A DNA stretch of 64,000 nucleotides from Jiangella sp. DSM 45060 (GCF_900105175.1 NZ_LT629771.1:2728001-2792000); one strand, 5' to 3'; counted from the first letter of the stretch, positions 17,984 through 26,756 are shown. The notes: a model not told the origin generated them from the letters alone. Program-made: numbers and translations.

Positions 17984-18020
17984 GTGAGTTGAGCGGGACA
18001 GCGCCGCGATTCCTGACAGG
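17984..18020 (-). promoter_or_regulatory. ECF-like promoter element of the oxidoreductase-sigma unit
   Basis: On the minus strand this reads CCTGTCAGGAATCGCGG, then CGCTGTCCCGCTCAACTCAC. It matches the element before the MFS gene in 30 of 37 positions. TGTCA resembles the ECF41 -35 box; TGTC or the following CGCTCA could be the -10. Confidence 0.6.
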
Positions 18021-18038
18021 TGCAGCGTGTGGCCTGCG

Positions 18039-19592
18039 TCACACCGTCGTGCCGCTGGTGGCGTCCTTCGGGCCGCGCAGGACGATGTAGGCGAGCAGCG
18101 CGCCCATGACGGCGAAGCCCGCCCACATGGACTGCTGCCATCCGTCCACGTAGGACTGCTGAGCGGCGTGGACGAGATCCGGCGCCTGTGTGCCCGCGGC
18201 CTCGAGAGCGTTGGCGATGCCCTCCCGCGCGGTGTCCGCGGTCTCCTGGGAGACGCCGTCCAGCTGGTCGTCCATGGCGTTGCGGTAGCCCGCCGACAGG
18301 ATCGCGCCCAGCAGGGCGACGCCGAGCGCGGTGCCGAACTCGCGGGTGACGTCGTTGAGGGCCGAGGCGACGCCTTGTTTCTCCTTCGGCAGCGAGCGGG
18401 TGATGGCTTCGGTCGACGGCACCATGGCCAGGCCCAGCCCGACGCCCATGACGACGACGCCGGGCAGGATCGACAGATAACCGCCGTCGACGGAGACGAA
18501 CAGCGCCATGAGTGCCAGGCTGGCGCCGGTCAGCGCGATCCCCGCGATCATGGTCGCCCGGTGGCCGGTCCGCGCGGCCAGCCTGGGCGCCAGGGCGGCG
18601 GACATCATCATCGAGACGGCCACGGGCAGCAGCGCCGCCGCGGACAGCAGTCCCGACCAGCCGGCCACGGCCTGGAGGAACGGGAAGAGCACCACGGAGA
18701 CACCGCCCTGGACGGCGAAGACCACGGCCAGCGTGACCGAGCCACCGGCCAGGCCGCGATCCCGGAACAGGCGCACGTCCAGCAGCGAGGCGTTCCGGCG
18801 GCGCAGCTCCCAGGCCACGAAACCGGCCGTGGCGACGAGGCCGGCGGTGAGGGCGATCAGCGTCGCGGGCGCCGTCCAGCCGCGGTGCGGACCCTCCTGC
18901 AGGACGAAGATGAGCGCTGCCACGGCGGCGACGGACACCAGCGCGCCGGCGGTGTCGAAGGGGTGGGCGGAGCGCTCGTGCGAGTTGGGCACCGACGTCA
19001 GCGTCATGGCCATGGCCACGACCACCAGGGCGACCGGCAGGGCGAACATCCAGCGCCAGTCGGCGACGTCGACGAGCAGGGCGGAGAGGAACATGCCCAG
19101 GATGCCGCCGCCTCCGGCGACGCCGGTCCACACGCCGATCGCCTTCCCTCGCTGCTCCTCGGGGAAGGTGGAGGTGATGACGGCCAGGGTGATGGGCATG
19201 ATCGTCGCGGCACCGACCCCGCTGACCACGCGCGCGGCGATCATCACCTCGGCGGTCGGGGCCAGCCCCGCCACGATGCTCGCGACGCCGAAGACGGCCA
19301 GCCCGGCGATCAGCATGGGCTTACGGCCCAGCCGGTCGCCGATCGCGCCGAGCGGCAGCAGCAGCGCGGCCAGGGCGAGGGTGTAGATGTTGACGATCCA
19401 CAGGACCGTGTTCTGCGAGGTGTCGAAGTCGACGGCCAGGTGCGTCTGGGCGACGTTCAGCCCGGCCACCGAGGCGATGACGGCCATCAGCGCCATCGAG
19501 ACGGCGATCAGGATCGTGCGCAGCTGACGCGCGTCCGGCGCGCCCCGGCCGGCCCCGTCAGCGGGTGCCGCCTGTGCGTAGTTCGTGCTCAT
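18039..19592 (-). CDS. MFS drug:H+ antiporter, DHA2 family
   Basis: 517 residues with 14 predicted membrane helices, as in EmrB/QacA-type exporters. Motif A reads GAIGDRLGRKP after helix 2, and GVGAATIMPITLAVI is motif C-like in helix 5. The last 70 residues include a hydrophilic loop before the final helix. It lies between the SDR and oxidoreductase genes on the same strand and shares its upstream element with the oxidoreductase gene, which suggests export of a toxic compound also acted on by the neighbouring enzymes. Confidence 0.9.
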   Translation of the reverse strand: MSTNYAQAAPADGAGRGAPDARQLRTILIAVSMALMAVIASVAGLNVAQTHLAVDFDTSQNTVLWIVNIYTLALAALLLPLGAIGDRLGRKPMLIAGLAVFGVASIVAGLAPTAEVMIAARVVSGVGAATIMPITLAVITSTFPEEQRGKAIGVWTGVAGGGGILGMFLSALLVDVADWRWMFALPVALVVVAMAMTLTSVPNSHERSAHPFDTAGALVSVAAVAALIFVLQEGPHRGWTAPATLIALTAGLVATAGFVAWELRRRNASLLDVRLFRDRGLAGGSVTLAVVFAVQGGVSVVLFPFLQAVAGWSGLLSAAALLPVAVSMMMSAALAPRLAARTGHRATMIAGIALTGASLALMALFVSVDGGYLSILPGVVVMGVGLGLAMVPSTEAITRSLPKEKQGVASALNDVTREFGTALGVALLGAILSAGYRNAMDDQLDGVSQETADTAREGIANALEAAGTQAPDLVHAAQQSYVDGWQQSMWAGFAVMGALLAYIVLRGPKDATSGTTV

Positions 19593-19629
19593 GTGAGTTG
19601 AGCGGAACGACGCCCCGGTTGCTGACGGG
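19593..19629 (-). promoter_or_regulatory. ECF-like promoter element of the MFS gene
   Basis: Second copy of the 37-bp element (minus strand CCCGTCAGCAACCGGGG then CGTCGTTCCGCTCAACTCAC), ending exactly at the MFS ATG. Identity with 17984-18020 extends to the gene start although the downstream sequences differ, so it is a real shared signal. Confidence 0.6.
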
Positions 19630-19659
19630 TCCGGCCTATGGCATGGCTCACACGAGGGC

Positions 19660-20526
19660 TCAGACCACGGTGGGCCCGAGGTCGTGCTCGGCCTTGCCGT
19701 GCGCTTCGACGGCGAGGTCCTGCCACTGCGCCCAGGTCGCGAGCCGGTCGGCGTAGACCTTCTGCACGATCTGGTAGCCCTGAGGGCCGAAGAACACCCG
19801 CAACGGCGGGTTGTCCGAATCGACGAGCGTCAGCAGCGCCTGGGCCGCAGCGGCCGGGTCGCCGCCGGGGGACTTGTCGACGAACGCGGCGATGCGCTCG
19901 CGGGCGCCGTCGTAGATCGGGTTGCGGACGGCCTGGTCGCCGTCGGTGAGCGGGTCGGGCTTCTCACCGCCGCGCCGGGTGGCGAAGCCGCCGGGGGCGA
20001 CCACCGTCACCTTGACGCCGAACTCGCCGACCTCCTGCGACAGCGAGTCGAGCAAGCCCTCGAGGGCCCACTTCGACGCGTGGTACCCGCCGCCCAGCGG
20101 CGCCGAGAACAGGCCCGCCATCGACGACAGCTGGACGATGTGCCCGCTGCCCTGCTCGCGCAGGTATGGCACCACGGCCTGCACGACCCGCACCGCGCCG
20201 AACAGGTTGGTGTCCAGCACGTCGCGCAGCTGCTGCTCGGACAGCTCCTCGACGGCACCGACCAGGGCATAGCCCGCGTTGCTGACGACGACATCGAGAC
20301 GGCCGAAGTGCTCGTGCGCCCGCTGCACACTCCGGAACACGCCGGCCCGGTCGGTCACATCCATCTCGAGCGGGAGCACCGCGTCGCCATGGGTGGCGAC
20401 GAGGTCGTCCAGGGTCGCGATGTTCCGGGCCGTCGCCGCCACCTGGTCGCCGCGCGACAGCGCCGCCTCGACGAACTCGCGGCCGAGGCCGCGGGACGAA
20501 CCGGTGACGAACCACACCTTGCTCAT
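19660..20526 (-). CDS. Short-chain dehydrogenase/reductase
   Basis: 288 residues, classical SDR: TGSSRGLGREF cofactor loop near the N-terminus, NAGYALVG, LSSMAG with the catalytic Ser, and YHASKWALEG with the Tyr-x(3)-Lys pair. The substrate is unknown. ATG 20526 is preferred because GGAG sits five to six bases upstream; GTG 20532 is possible. It opens the co-oriented block SDR, MFS, oxidoreductase, sigma, and its upstream region has the best ECF41-type promoter match in the window. Confidence 0.88.
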   Translation of the reverse strand: MSKVWFVTGSSRGLGREFVEAALSRGDQVAATARNIATLDDLVATHGDAVLPLEMDVTDRAGVFRSVQRAHEHFGRLDVVVSNAGYALVGAVEELSEQQLRDVLDTNLFGAVRVVQAVVPYLREQGSGHIVQLSSMAGLFSAPLGGGYHASKWALEGLLDSLSQEVGEFGVKVTVVAPGGFATRRGGEKPDPLTDGDQAVRNPIYDGARERIAAFVDKSPGGDPAAAAQALLTLVDSDNPPLRVFFGPQGYQIVQKVYADRLATWAQWQDLAVEAHGKAEHDLGPTVV

Positions 20527-20567
20527 GGTCACTCCGCATCTCTCCGGGGTTGGCTCTCGAATCCCCA

Positions 20568-20595
20568 GACGAGACGGACCGGCGCGGCTGTGACA
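20568..20595 (-). promoter_or_regulatory. ECF41-type promoter of the SDR gene
   Basis: On the minus strand TGTCACA (20595-20589) is followed 17 bases later by CGTC (20571-20568); an earlier CGTC at 20576-20573 is also present. TGTCACA and CGTC are the reported ECF41 -35 and -10 boxes. Confidence 0.6.
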
Positions 20596-20608
20596 TCGCC
20601 GGCGTTCG

Positions 20609-20965
20609 TCAGCTCTGGCCGAAGTGGACCCGGGTGACGGTGTCGTCGGCGCCGAAGTCGACGACCAGCAGCTCGAAGTCGATCATCGTCGGCTGGGTCG
20701 AGTACTCCCAGCGGGCGGCGTCGGCCGCGCCGCCCTCGCCGAGCAGCTCGGCGGTCTCGGCCCGAGTGGCGTCGTCGAGCAGGCCGCAGTCGACGACGAC
20801 GTCGGCCAGCTCACCCTTGCGGGCACCCTCGTCGTCGTCGGCGGGGTCGAGGCCGGCCCACTCGGCGGGGTCGAAGTCGCAGCTCGCCGCGTCGTCGCCG
20901 TCGTCGTCACAGCCGGCGGCGAGGACGGCGACGACCAGCGCGGCCGCGACGAGACCGGTGCGCAT
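20609..20965 (-). CDS. Small secreted lipoprotein
   Basis: 118 residues with a clear lipoprotein signal: hydrophobic MRTGLVAAALVVAVLAAGC, Cys19 as the acylation site. The mature part is acidic, with two further Cys (in ASCDF and VDCGL) that could form one disulfide. No known domain recognised. It begins six bases after the exonuclease gene on the same strand without a visible Shine-Dalgarno sequence, so expression is probably coupled to that gene. Confidence 0.75.
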   Translation of the reverse strand: MRTGLVAAALVVAVLAAGCDDDGDDAASCDFDPAEWAGLDPADDDEGARKGELADVVVDCGLLDDATRAETAELLGEGGAADAARWEYSTQPTMIDFELLVVDFGADDTVTRVHFGQS

Positions 20966-20971
20966 CGGCGG

Positions 20972-21901
20972 CTACGCCGGAGCCGGCCCGAACGCGTTGA
21001 GCACCCGGTTCAGCGAGGAGTCGAGGCCCCACCGGTTCGCCAGCTCGACCAGCGCCTCCGGGTCGGCCGGCGCCGACGGCAGAGTGTCGTCGTACGCGGG
21101 CAGCGGGACGTCGTGGCGCACCTTGACGACCTCGGGGGCGACGGCCAGGTAGTCGTGGGCGTCGGCGAGCTTGCGCCGCAGCGTCGGCGACAGCTCCGCC
21201 GCGGGGTCGTCGAGCGCCGCCAGCAGGCCGTCGATGGTGCCGAACCGGGTGATCAGCGTGGCGGCGGTCTTGTCGCCGACGCCGGACACGCCGGGCAGGC
21301 CATCGCTGGGGTCGCCGCGCAGCGTCGCGAAGTCGGCGTACGAGCGGCCCGGGATGCCGTACTTCGCCGCCACCACCGACTCGTCGACCACCTCGTGCCG
21401 GCCGACCCCGCGGGCGGTGTACAGGATGCGCACGCCCCGTTCGTCGTCGACCAGCTGGAACAGGTCGCGGTCGCCGGTGACGACGTCGACCGGGCCCTTG
21501 TCGCCGGACGCGAGCGTGCCGATGACGTCGTCGGCCTCGAAGCCCGGCACCCCGAAGTGCGCGATGCCCAGCGCCGTCAGCACGTCGCCGATGATCGGCA
21601 GCTGCGCCTCCAGCGCCGCGGGCACCTCCTCGATGTTGCGCGCGGCGTTGGCCAGCCGGTGCGCCTTGTACGACGGCAGCAGCGCCACCCGGAACGCCGG
21701 GCGCCAGTCGGCGTCGAGGCAGGCCACCAGCCGAGCCGGCCGGCGATCGGTGGTGAGCCGGGCGATGAAGTCGAGCAGCCCGCGCACGGCGTTGACCGGC
21801 GTGCCGTCGGGCGCCTTGATCGACTCGGGCACGCCGAAGAAGGCGCGGAAGTACAGCGAGGCGGTGTCGAGGAGCATCAGGCGGTTCTCGGTCCCGGGCA
21901 T
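20972..21901 (-). CDS. 5'-3' exonuclease (PolA N-terminal/FEN-like)
   Basis: 309 residues corresponding to the 5' nuclease domain of DNA polymerase I without polymerase. Metal-binding acidic residues are all present: LLDTASLYFRAFFG, ACLDADWRPAFR, GFEADDVIGTLA, VTGDRDLFQLV, and the helix-hairpin-helix LPGVSGVGDKTAATLI. It probably removes flaps or RNA primers alongside full-length PolA. The ATG has TAGGCT seven bases upstream and no ribosome binding site, so it is likely leaderless. Confidence 0.92.
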   Translation of the reverse strand: MPGTENRLMLLDTASLYFRAFFGVPESIKAPDGTPVNAVRGLLDFIARLTTDRRPARLVACLDADWRPAFRVALLPSYKAHRLANAARNIEEVPAALEAQLPIIGDVLTALGIAHFGVPGFEADDVIGTLASGDKGPVDVVTGDRDLFQLVDDERGVRILYTARGVGRHEVVDESVVAAKYGIPGRSYADFATLRGDPSDGLPGVSGVGDKTAATLITRFGTIDGLLAALDDPAAELSPTLRRKLADAHDYLAVAPEVVKVRHDVPLPAYDDTLPSAPADPEALVELANRWGLDSSLNRVLNAFGPAPA

Positions 21902-21908
21902 GGCCGTC

Positions 21909-21914
21909 AGCCTA
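21909..21914 (-). promoter_or_regulatory. Predicted leaderless -10 box of the exonuclease gene
   Basis: TAGGCT on the minus strand, seven bases before ATG 21901. Confidence 0.5.
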
Positions 21915-21990
21915 CTGAGGCGGGCGGCCGCACGGTCGTTGACAGGCCCTGACGGCGGTCCTACGTTGCAGGAAGACGCCGGGGGGCACG

Positions 21991-24156
21991 ATGGCGCAGA
22001 CAGCGGGGTTGGAACGGCTCGGGCGCGCGTGCGCCCGGCACGCCTGGCTGGTCATCGGGGTGTGGCTGGTGGTGCTGGTCGCCGCGGTCGGGGCCGACCG
22101 GGTGTGGGGCGGCACGTTCAGCGACGACTTCACCCTGCCGGGCACCGAATCCGGCGCTGGCAGCGACCTGCTGGTCGGCCACGGGATCACGGCCAGCTCG
22201 TACTCGGCGCGGCTGGTGTTCCGGGACGACGACGGGCTGTCGGCGCAGCAGGACGCCGTCGACGAGGTCGTGACGGACGTCGCGGCCGTCGACCACGTCC
22301 TGGCGGTGTCCGACCTGGTCCCGGCGCAGGACGGCACCGTCGGCTACGTCACCGTCCAGTTCGACGGCAACCCCGGCGCGTTCGGGTCGGCGTTCGTCGA
22401 CGACATGGACACCGCGACCGACCCCGCGCGCGACGCCGGCGTCGACGTCGACTACACCGGTGCGCTGGGGCAGGCCGCCGAACCGGCGCCGAACGACAGG
22501 CTCTCGGAGAGCATCGGGATCGCCGTGGCGATCGTCGTGCTGCTGGCGGCGTTCGGCAGCGTGCTGGCGGCGCTGCTGCCGATCGTGTCGTCGGTCATCG
22601 GGGTGCTGACGGCGCTCAGCCTGCTCGGGCTGCTGGCCGCCGCCGTCGACTTCGGGACGGCGTCGCCGACGCTGGCCGCGATGCTGGGGCTGGGCGTCGG
22701 CATCGACTACGCGCTGTTCCTGACCACGCGGCACCGGCAGCAGCTGATGAACGGCGCCGACCCGGTCACCGCGGCCGGGCGGACGGTCGCCACCAGCGGC
22801 CGGTCGGTCCTGATCGCCGCGTGCACCGTCGTCATCGCGCTGTCCGGGCTGTGGGCCACCCGCATCGACTTCATCGGCAAGCTGGGGCTGGCCGCCGGGT
22901 GCGGGGTCGTCGTGGCCGGGGTGGCCGCCGTGACGCTGGTGCCCGCGCTGCTCGGCGCGGCCGGGCGGCTGATCGACCGGTTCCGGGTCCGGACGCCGGT
23001 CGCGGAGGAGTCCGGCGACGGGTCCGCGTCCGGGTGGTTGCGGTACGCGCTGGCCCTGGACCGGCACCCGTGGCGCTACCTGCTGGCCGGCGTCGCGGTC
23101 GTCGCGGTGCTGGCGATACCGACGCTCTCGCTCTACCTCGGCCACGTCGACGACGGCGCGTCGGCACGCGGCAGCACCACCCGGGAGGCCTACGACGCCA
23201 TCACCGACGGCTTCGGCCAGGGCGTGAACGGCCAGTTCACCGTCGCCATCGAGCCCGGCGACGGCGACGACGGCGCGACCATCGCGTCGGACCTGCAGGA
23301 CGCCATCGCCGGCACGTCCGGCGTGGCCGCCGTCACCGACTTCACCCCCAGCCAGGACGGCGAGCTCTACGTGGCGACGGTGACGCCGTCGACCCGGCCG
23401 CAGGACGAGGCCACCGACGACCTACTGCACACGCTGCGCGACGACACGATCGCGCCGCTGCTGGCCGGGTCGAACACGGTGTCGTACGTGACCGGGATGA
23501 CCGCGGCCCAGCTGGACTTCCGTGACCTGGTGGCCGAGCGGCTGCCGGTGATCATCGCGATCGTCGTCAGCGCCGCGTTCATCGTGCTGCTGCTGTCGTT
23601 CCGCAGCCCGGTGCTCGCGCTCAAGGCCGCCATCCTCAATCTGCTCTCGATCGCCGCCGCCTACGGCGTGGTCGTCGCCGTCTTCCAGTGGGGCTGGGGG
23701 TCGTCGCTGCTAGGCGTGGACCAGCAGGTGCCGATCGAGTCGTACGTCCCGATGATCATGTTCGCGATCGTGTTCGGGCTGTCGATGGACTACGAGGTGT
23801 TCCTGCTCTCGCGGGTCCGCGAGGCGTGGCTGGCGACGGGGGAGAACCACGGCAGCGTCACGACCGGGCTGGCGGTGACGGCGCGGGTCATCTCGTCGGC
23901 GGCGCTGATCATGATGAGCGTCTTCTTCGCGTTCGTCGTCTCCGACAGCGTCGTGATCAAGATGCTCGCGGTGGGGCTGGGGTTCAGCGTGCTGATCGAC
24001 GCGACGGTGATCCGGCTGCTGGTGGTGCCGACGGCCATGTTCCTGCTCGGCGACCGGTGCTGGTGGCTGCCGCGCTGGCTGGACCGCGCGCTGCCGCACC
24101 TCGAGCCCGAGCCGGAGCCGGAGCCCGGCCAGGACCTCAGCCGCTCGGGCCGCTGA
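21991..24156 (+). CDS. MMPL/RND-family membrane transporter
   Basis: 721 residues in two RND halves: a first membrane helix ([20 protein letters not shown]), an extracytoplasmic domain (about 40-165), five helices including GLGVGIDYALFLTTRHRQQ, then a second periplasmic domain (about 370-500) and five more helices with VFGLSMDYEVFLLSRVREAW. The Asp residues in GIDYAL and SMDYEV are the proton-relay positions. Related proteins export lipids or drugs. ATG 21991 follows GGGGGG-rich sequence. The last 20 bases overlap the convergent sortase gene. Confidence 0.9.
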   Translation: MAQTAGLERLGRACARHAWLVIGVWLVVLVAAVGADRVWGGTFSDDFTLPGTESGAGSDLLVGHGITASSYSARLVFRDDDGLSAQQDAVDEVVTDVAAVDHVLAVSDLVPAQDGTVGYVTVQFDGNPGAFGSAFVDDMDTATDPARDAGVDVDYTGALGQAAEPAPNDRLSESIGIAVAIVVLLAAFGSVLAALLPIVSSVIGVLTALSLLGLLAAAVDFGTASPTLAAMLGLGVGIDYALFLTTRHRQQLMNGADPVTAAGRTVATSGRSVLIAACTVVIALSGLWATRIDFIGKLGLAAGCGVVVAGVAAVTLVPALLGAAGRLIDRFRVRTPVAEESGDGSASGWLRYALALDRHPWRYLLAGVAVVAVLAIPTLSLYLGHVDDGASARGSTTREAYDAITDGFGQGVNGQFTVAIEPGDGDDGATIASDLQDAIAGTSGVAAVTDFTPSQDGELYVATVTPSTRPQDEATDDLLHTLRDDTIAPLLAGSNTVSYVTGMTAAQLDFRDLVAERLPVIIAIVVSAAFIVLLLSFRSPVLALKAAILNLLSIAAAYGVVVAVFQWGWGSSLLGVDQQVPIESYVPMIMFAIVFGLSMDYEVFLLSRVREAWLATGENHGSVTTGLAVTARVISSAALIMMSVFFAFVVSDSVVIKMLAVGLGFSVLIDATVIRLLVVPTAMFLLGDRCWWLPRWLDRALPHLEPEPEPEPGQDLSRSGR

Positions 24157-24838
24157 CCAGCGTGCCGGTGGCGTACATGCGGTGCGACGAGCCGAACCGC
24201 GGCCAGCAGGTGGTGAGCGTGATGCGCCGCTCGGTCGGCTCGGTGTCGCGCGGCTCGCCCGGCACGGGGTCGACCACCCACACGTCGGAGATGTCGATCT
24301 TGTTGCCGTTGCTGTCGCCGTCGGGCGCGTCGTCGAGCTCGTAGACGTAAGTGCCGTCGGCCATCTCGATCTCGATGGTGTCGCCGACGCGCAGGTCGGG
24401 AAAGCCGGCGAACGGGGAGAGGTGGCCGGAGCGGTGCGCGGCGATGCCGACGTTGCCCACCTCGCCGGGGTTGGCGGTGTCCGGGTAGTGGCCGGGGCCA
24501 CGGGCGAGGTCGTCGGGCTGCACGCCCTGGACGACGGTGAACTCCCAGTCGTCGCCGAAGCGGGGGATGCGCAGGATGCCGTAGGCGTCGCCGTCGGCCA
24601 GCTCGTCCGGGTCGGGCGCCGGGGTGGTGTCGTCGAGCTGGCCCCACTGCACGCTCAGCTCGTCCTCGAGGTCGTCCTGCGCCTGCGCGGTCTGGATGCC
24701 GGTGCCCCAGATGATGTAGACGACGAAGAGCAGCACCAGCACGCCCGCGGTGAGCAGGAGCTCGCCGATGCCGCCGACGACGACGGCCCAGGCGCTGCGG
24801 CGCGGGCGGGTGCGGACCCGCTGCGCGTGTCGTGGCAT
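24137..24838 (-). CDS. srtE: Class E sortase
   Basis: Membrane transpeptidase that cleaves LAxTG-type sorting signals and attaches surface proteins to peptidoglycan. 233 residues: an Arg-rich N-terminus, one membrane helix (about 17-43), and the sortase barrel with the catalytic triad His135 (AAHRSG), Cys211 (TLTTCWPR) and Arg220. The 58-residue LAATG protein at 32.1 kb is a probable substrate. ATG 24838 has TAGGGT six bases upstream and is divergent from the GPP34 gene across only 38 bases. Confidence 0.93.
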   Translation of the reverse strand: MPRHAQRVRTRPRRSAWAVVVGGIGELLLTAGVLVLLFVVYIIWGTGIQTAQAQDDLEDELSVQWGQLDDTTPAPDPDELADGDAYGILRIPRFGDDWEFTVVQGVQPDDLARGPGHYPDTANPGEVGNVGIAAHRSGHLSPFAGFPDLRVGDTIEIEMADGTYVYELDDAPDGDSNGNKIDISDVWVVDPVPGEPRDTEPTERRITLTTCWPRFGSSHRMYATGTLVSGPSG

Positions 24839-24844
24839 ACCACG

Positions 24845-24850
24845 ACCCTA
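24845..24850 (-). promoter_or_regulatory. Predicted leaderless -10 box of the sortase gene
   Basis: TAGGGT on the minus strand, six bases before ATG 24838; no ribosome binding site. Confidence 0.6.
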
Positions 24851-24863
24851 ATGGCGCGGCGGC

Positions 24864-24869
24864 TAGAGT
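24864..24869 (+). promoter_or_regulatory. Predicted leaderless -10 box of the GPP34 gene
   Basis: TAGAGT seven bases before GTG 24877; it decides the start in favour of 24877 over an in-frame ATG at 24832, which would lie upstream of this promoter. Confidence 0.6.
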
Positions 24870-24876
24870 CGAAGAC

Positions 24877-25554
24877 GTGTTGATCGCCGAAGACCTCCTG
24901 CTGCTCGCCTACGACGACGAAACGGGCAAGTCGGTCATCGACGGCACCCGCCTGGAGTACGGGCTGGCCGGTGCGCTGCTGCTGGAGCTGTCCGTCCTGG
25001 GCAAGGTGTCCGTCGCCGGGCCGGGTGAGGCGGTGAAGCGCGACCGGCTGGTCGTCCGCGACGCCACCCCGGCCGGCGACGACGTCCTCGACCACGCGCT
25101 GGTCGAGCTGGCCGACGACGAGGGCAAGAAGCCGAAGAACGTGCTCGGTTCGCTGCGCAAGGGCCTGCGCGGCCGCTTGCTCGACCGCCTCGCCGGCCGC
25201 GGGCTGCTGCGCCAGCAGTCCGGCACGGTGCTGGGCATCTTCCCGACGACGCGCTGGCCGGCCGCCGACGCGTCGCACGAGGCCGCCGTCCGGCAGCGGC
25301 TGCAGGACGTGCTGGTCACCGGCCTGGCGCCGGATCCTCGCACGGCGGCGCTGGTGTCGCTGCTGCTCGCCGTCGACGGCCTGCGCAAGGTCGTGCCGTC
25401 GGAGGACCGCCGCGCGGTGAAGCGGCGGGCGCAGGAGATCGCCGAGGGCGACTGGGCCGCCGACGCCGTCAAGAAGGCGGTCCAGGAGGTGCAGGCCGCC
25501 GTCACCGGCGCCATCCTCGCCTCGACCGCAGCCGGTGCGGCCGGCGGCAGCTGA
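24877..25554 (+). CDS. GOLPH3/GPP34 family phosphoprotein
   Basis: 225 residues, mostly helical, of the GPP34 family, the bacterial relatives of the Golgi phosphoinositide-binding protein GOLPH3. It begins MLIAEDLLLLAYDDETGK, the family signature, and contains LGSLRKGLRGRLLDRLAGRG, a basic stretch, and GIFPTTRWP in place of the usual hydrophobic hairpin. Bacterial members are suggested to bind membrane lipids, but function is not established. An Ala/Gly-rich tail ends the protein. Confidence 0.87.
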   Translation: MLIAEDLLLLAYDDETGKSVIDGTRLEYGLAGALLLELSVLGKVSVAGPGEAVKRDRLVVRDATPAGDDVLDHALVELADDEGKKPKNVLGSLRKGLRGRLLDRLAGRGLLRQQSGTVLGIFPTTRWPAADASHEAAVRQRLQDVLVTGLAPDPRTAALVSLLLAVDGLRKVVPSEDRRAVKRRAQEIAEGDWAADAVKKAVQEVQAAVTGAILASTAAGAAGGS

Positions 25555-25559
25555 CCGCC

Positions 25560-25565
25560 TAGAGT
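25560..25565 (+). promoter_or_regulatory. Predicted leaderless -10 box of the M24 peptidase gene
   Basis: TAGAGT seven bases before GTG 25573; a GTG at 25564 would overlap the box and is therefore not used. Confidence 0.55.
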
Positions 25566-25572
25566 GCGTCGA

Positions 25573-26679
25573 GTGACCGCTGACCTCGACGACCGCCTCG
25601 TCCGCGCCCGGGCCGCCGCTGCCGCCGCCGGGCTCGACGCCCTGCTGATCACGCCCGGCGCCGGGCTGCGCTACCTCACCGGCTACGACGCCAAGCCGCT
25701 CGAACGGCTCACCTGCCTGGTGCTGCCGGTCGAGGGGACGGCGACGCTGCTGGTGCCCGCGCTGGAGCGGCCGGCGGCGCTAGCGTCCGGCACCGGCGCG
25801 CTGGCGCTGGACGTCCGCCCCTGGCAGGAGACCGACGACGCCGTCGCGCTGGCCGCCGCGCTGCTGCCGGGCGCGCGCCGGGTCGGGCTGGACGACCAGA
25901 TGTGGGCCGAGAAGGCGCTGCGGTTCCGCGCCGCGATGCCCGCCGCCGAGCAGGTCGCCGCCGGCGCCGTCCTGTCGTCGCTGCGGTCGCGCAAGTCCGC
26001 GGACGAGGTCGCCCTGCTGCGCGAGGCGGCCGCCGCCATCGACCGCGTCCACGCCCGCATGGGGGAATGGTTGCGGGCCGGGCGCACCGAGGCCGAGGTC
26101 GGCCGCGACATCGCCGCCGCGATCCTCGCCGAGGGGCACGAGTCCGTCGACTTCGTCATCGTCGCCTCCGGGCCCAACGGCGCCAGCCCGCACCACGAGA
26201 CCAGCGACCGCGTCATCGCCGCGGGCGACCCCGTCGTCGTCGACATCGGCGGCACGACGGCGGCCGGGTACTGCTCCGACTCCACCCGCACGTACGCCGT
26301 CGGCCGGCCCGCGGACGAGTTCCGCACGGCGTACGACGCGCTGCGGACCGCGCAGGAGGCCGCCGTCGCGCACGTACGGCCCGGCGTCACGGCCGAGTCG
26401 GTCGACGCGGCGGCGAGGGACGTGCTGGTGGCGGCCGGGCTGGGGGAGTACTTCATCCACCGCACCGGCCACGGCATCGGGCTGGAGACGCACGAGGACC
26501 CGTACATCGTCGCCGGCAACACCACGCCGCTGGAGCCGGGCATGGCGTTCTCCGTCGAGCCGGGGTTCTACCTGGCCGGGCGGTACGGCGCGCGCATCGA
26601 GGACATCGTCGTCACGACCGACGACGGTGTCGAGGCTTTGAACCGGCGGCCACGAACCCTCATGATCATGGATACGTGA
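25573..26679 (+). CDS. M24 family metallopeptidase (Xaa-Pro dipeptidase-like)
   Basis: Cleaves N-terminal residues next to proline, cytoplasmic. 368 residues: N-terminal creatinase-like domain (about 1-125) and pita-bread catalytic domain. All five metal ligands are visible: Asp in VVVDIGG, Asp in CSDSTRTY, His in HRTGHGIGLETHEDP, Glu in FSVEPGFY and Glu in RIEDIVVT. It starts 18 bases after the GPP34 gene from its own leaderless-type promoter. Confidence 0.92.
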   Translation: MTADLDDRLVRARAAAAAAGLDALLITPGAGLRYLTGYDAKPLERLTCLVLPVEGTATLLVPALERPAALASGTGALALDVRPWQETDDAVALAAALLPGARRVGLDDQMWAEKALRFRAAMPAAEQVAAGAVLSSLRSRKSADEVALLREAAAAIDRVHARMGEWLRAGRTEAEVGRDIAAAILAEGHESVDFVIVASGPNGASPHHETSDRVIAAGDPVVVDIGGTTAAGYCSDSTRTYAVGRPADEFRTAYDALRTAQEAAVAHVRPGVTAESVDAAARDVLVAAGLGEYFIHRTGHGIGLETHEDPYIVAGNTTPLEPGMAFSVEPGFYLAGRYGARIEDIVVTTDDGVEALNRRPRTLMIMDT

Positions 26680-26756
26680 CCTTGCGGACATAACGCCGAC
26701 ATCGCCGCGCGCGAGGGTGGTCCGCGGACCCCGTCCCGACCACCCCGAGGAGCGAC

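Noticed and set aside
15784-20595. Biosynthetic gene cluster for a secondary metabolite
   Set aside because: Pump, SDR and oxidoreductase are suggestive, but no core synthase (PKS, NRPS, terpene or RiPP enzyme) is present; an ECF41 regulon explains the grouping better.
24832-24876. Earlier ATG start for the GPP34 protein
   Set aside because: It would begin inside the sortase gene and upstream of the TAGAGT box; family members start with the LIAEDLLLLAYDD block encoded from 24877.
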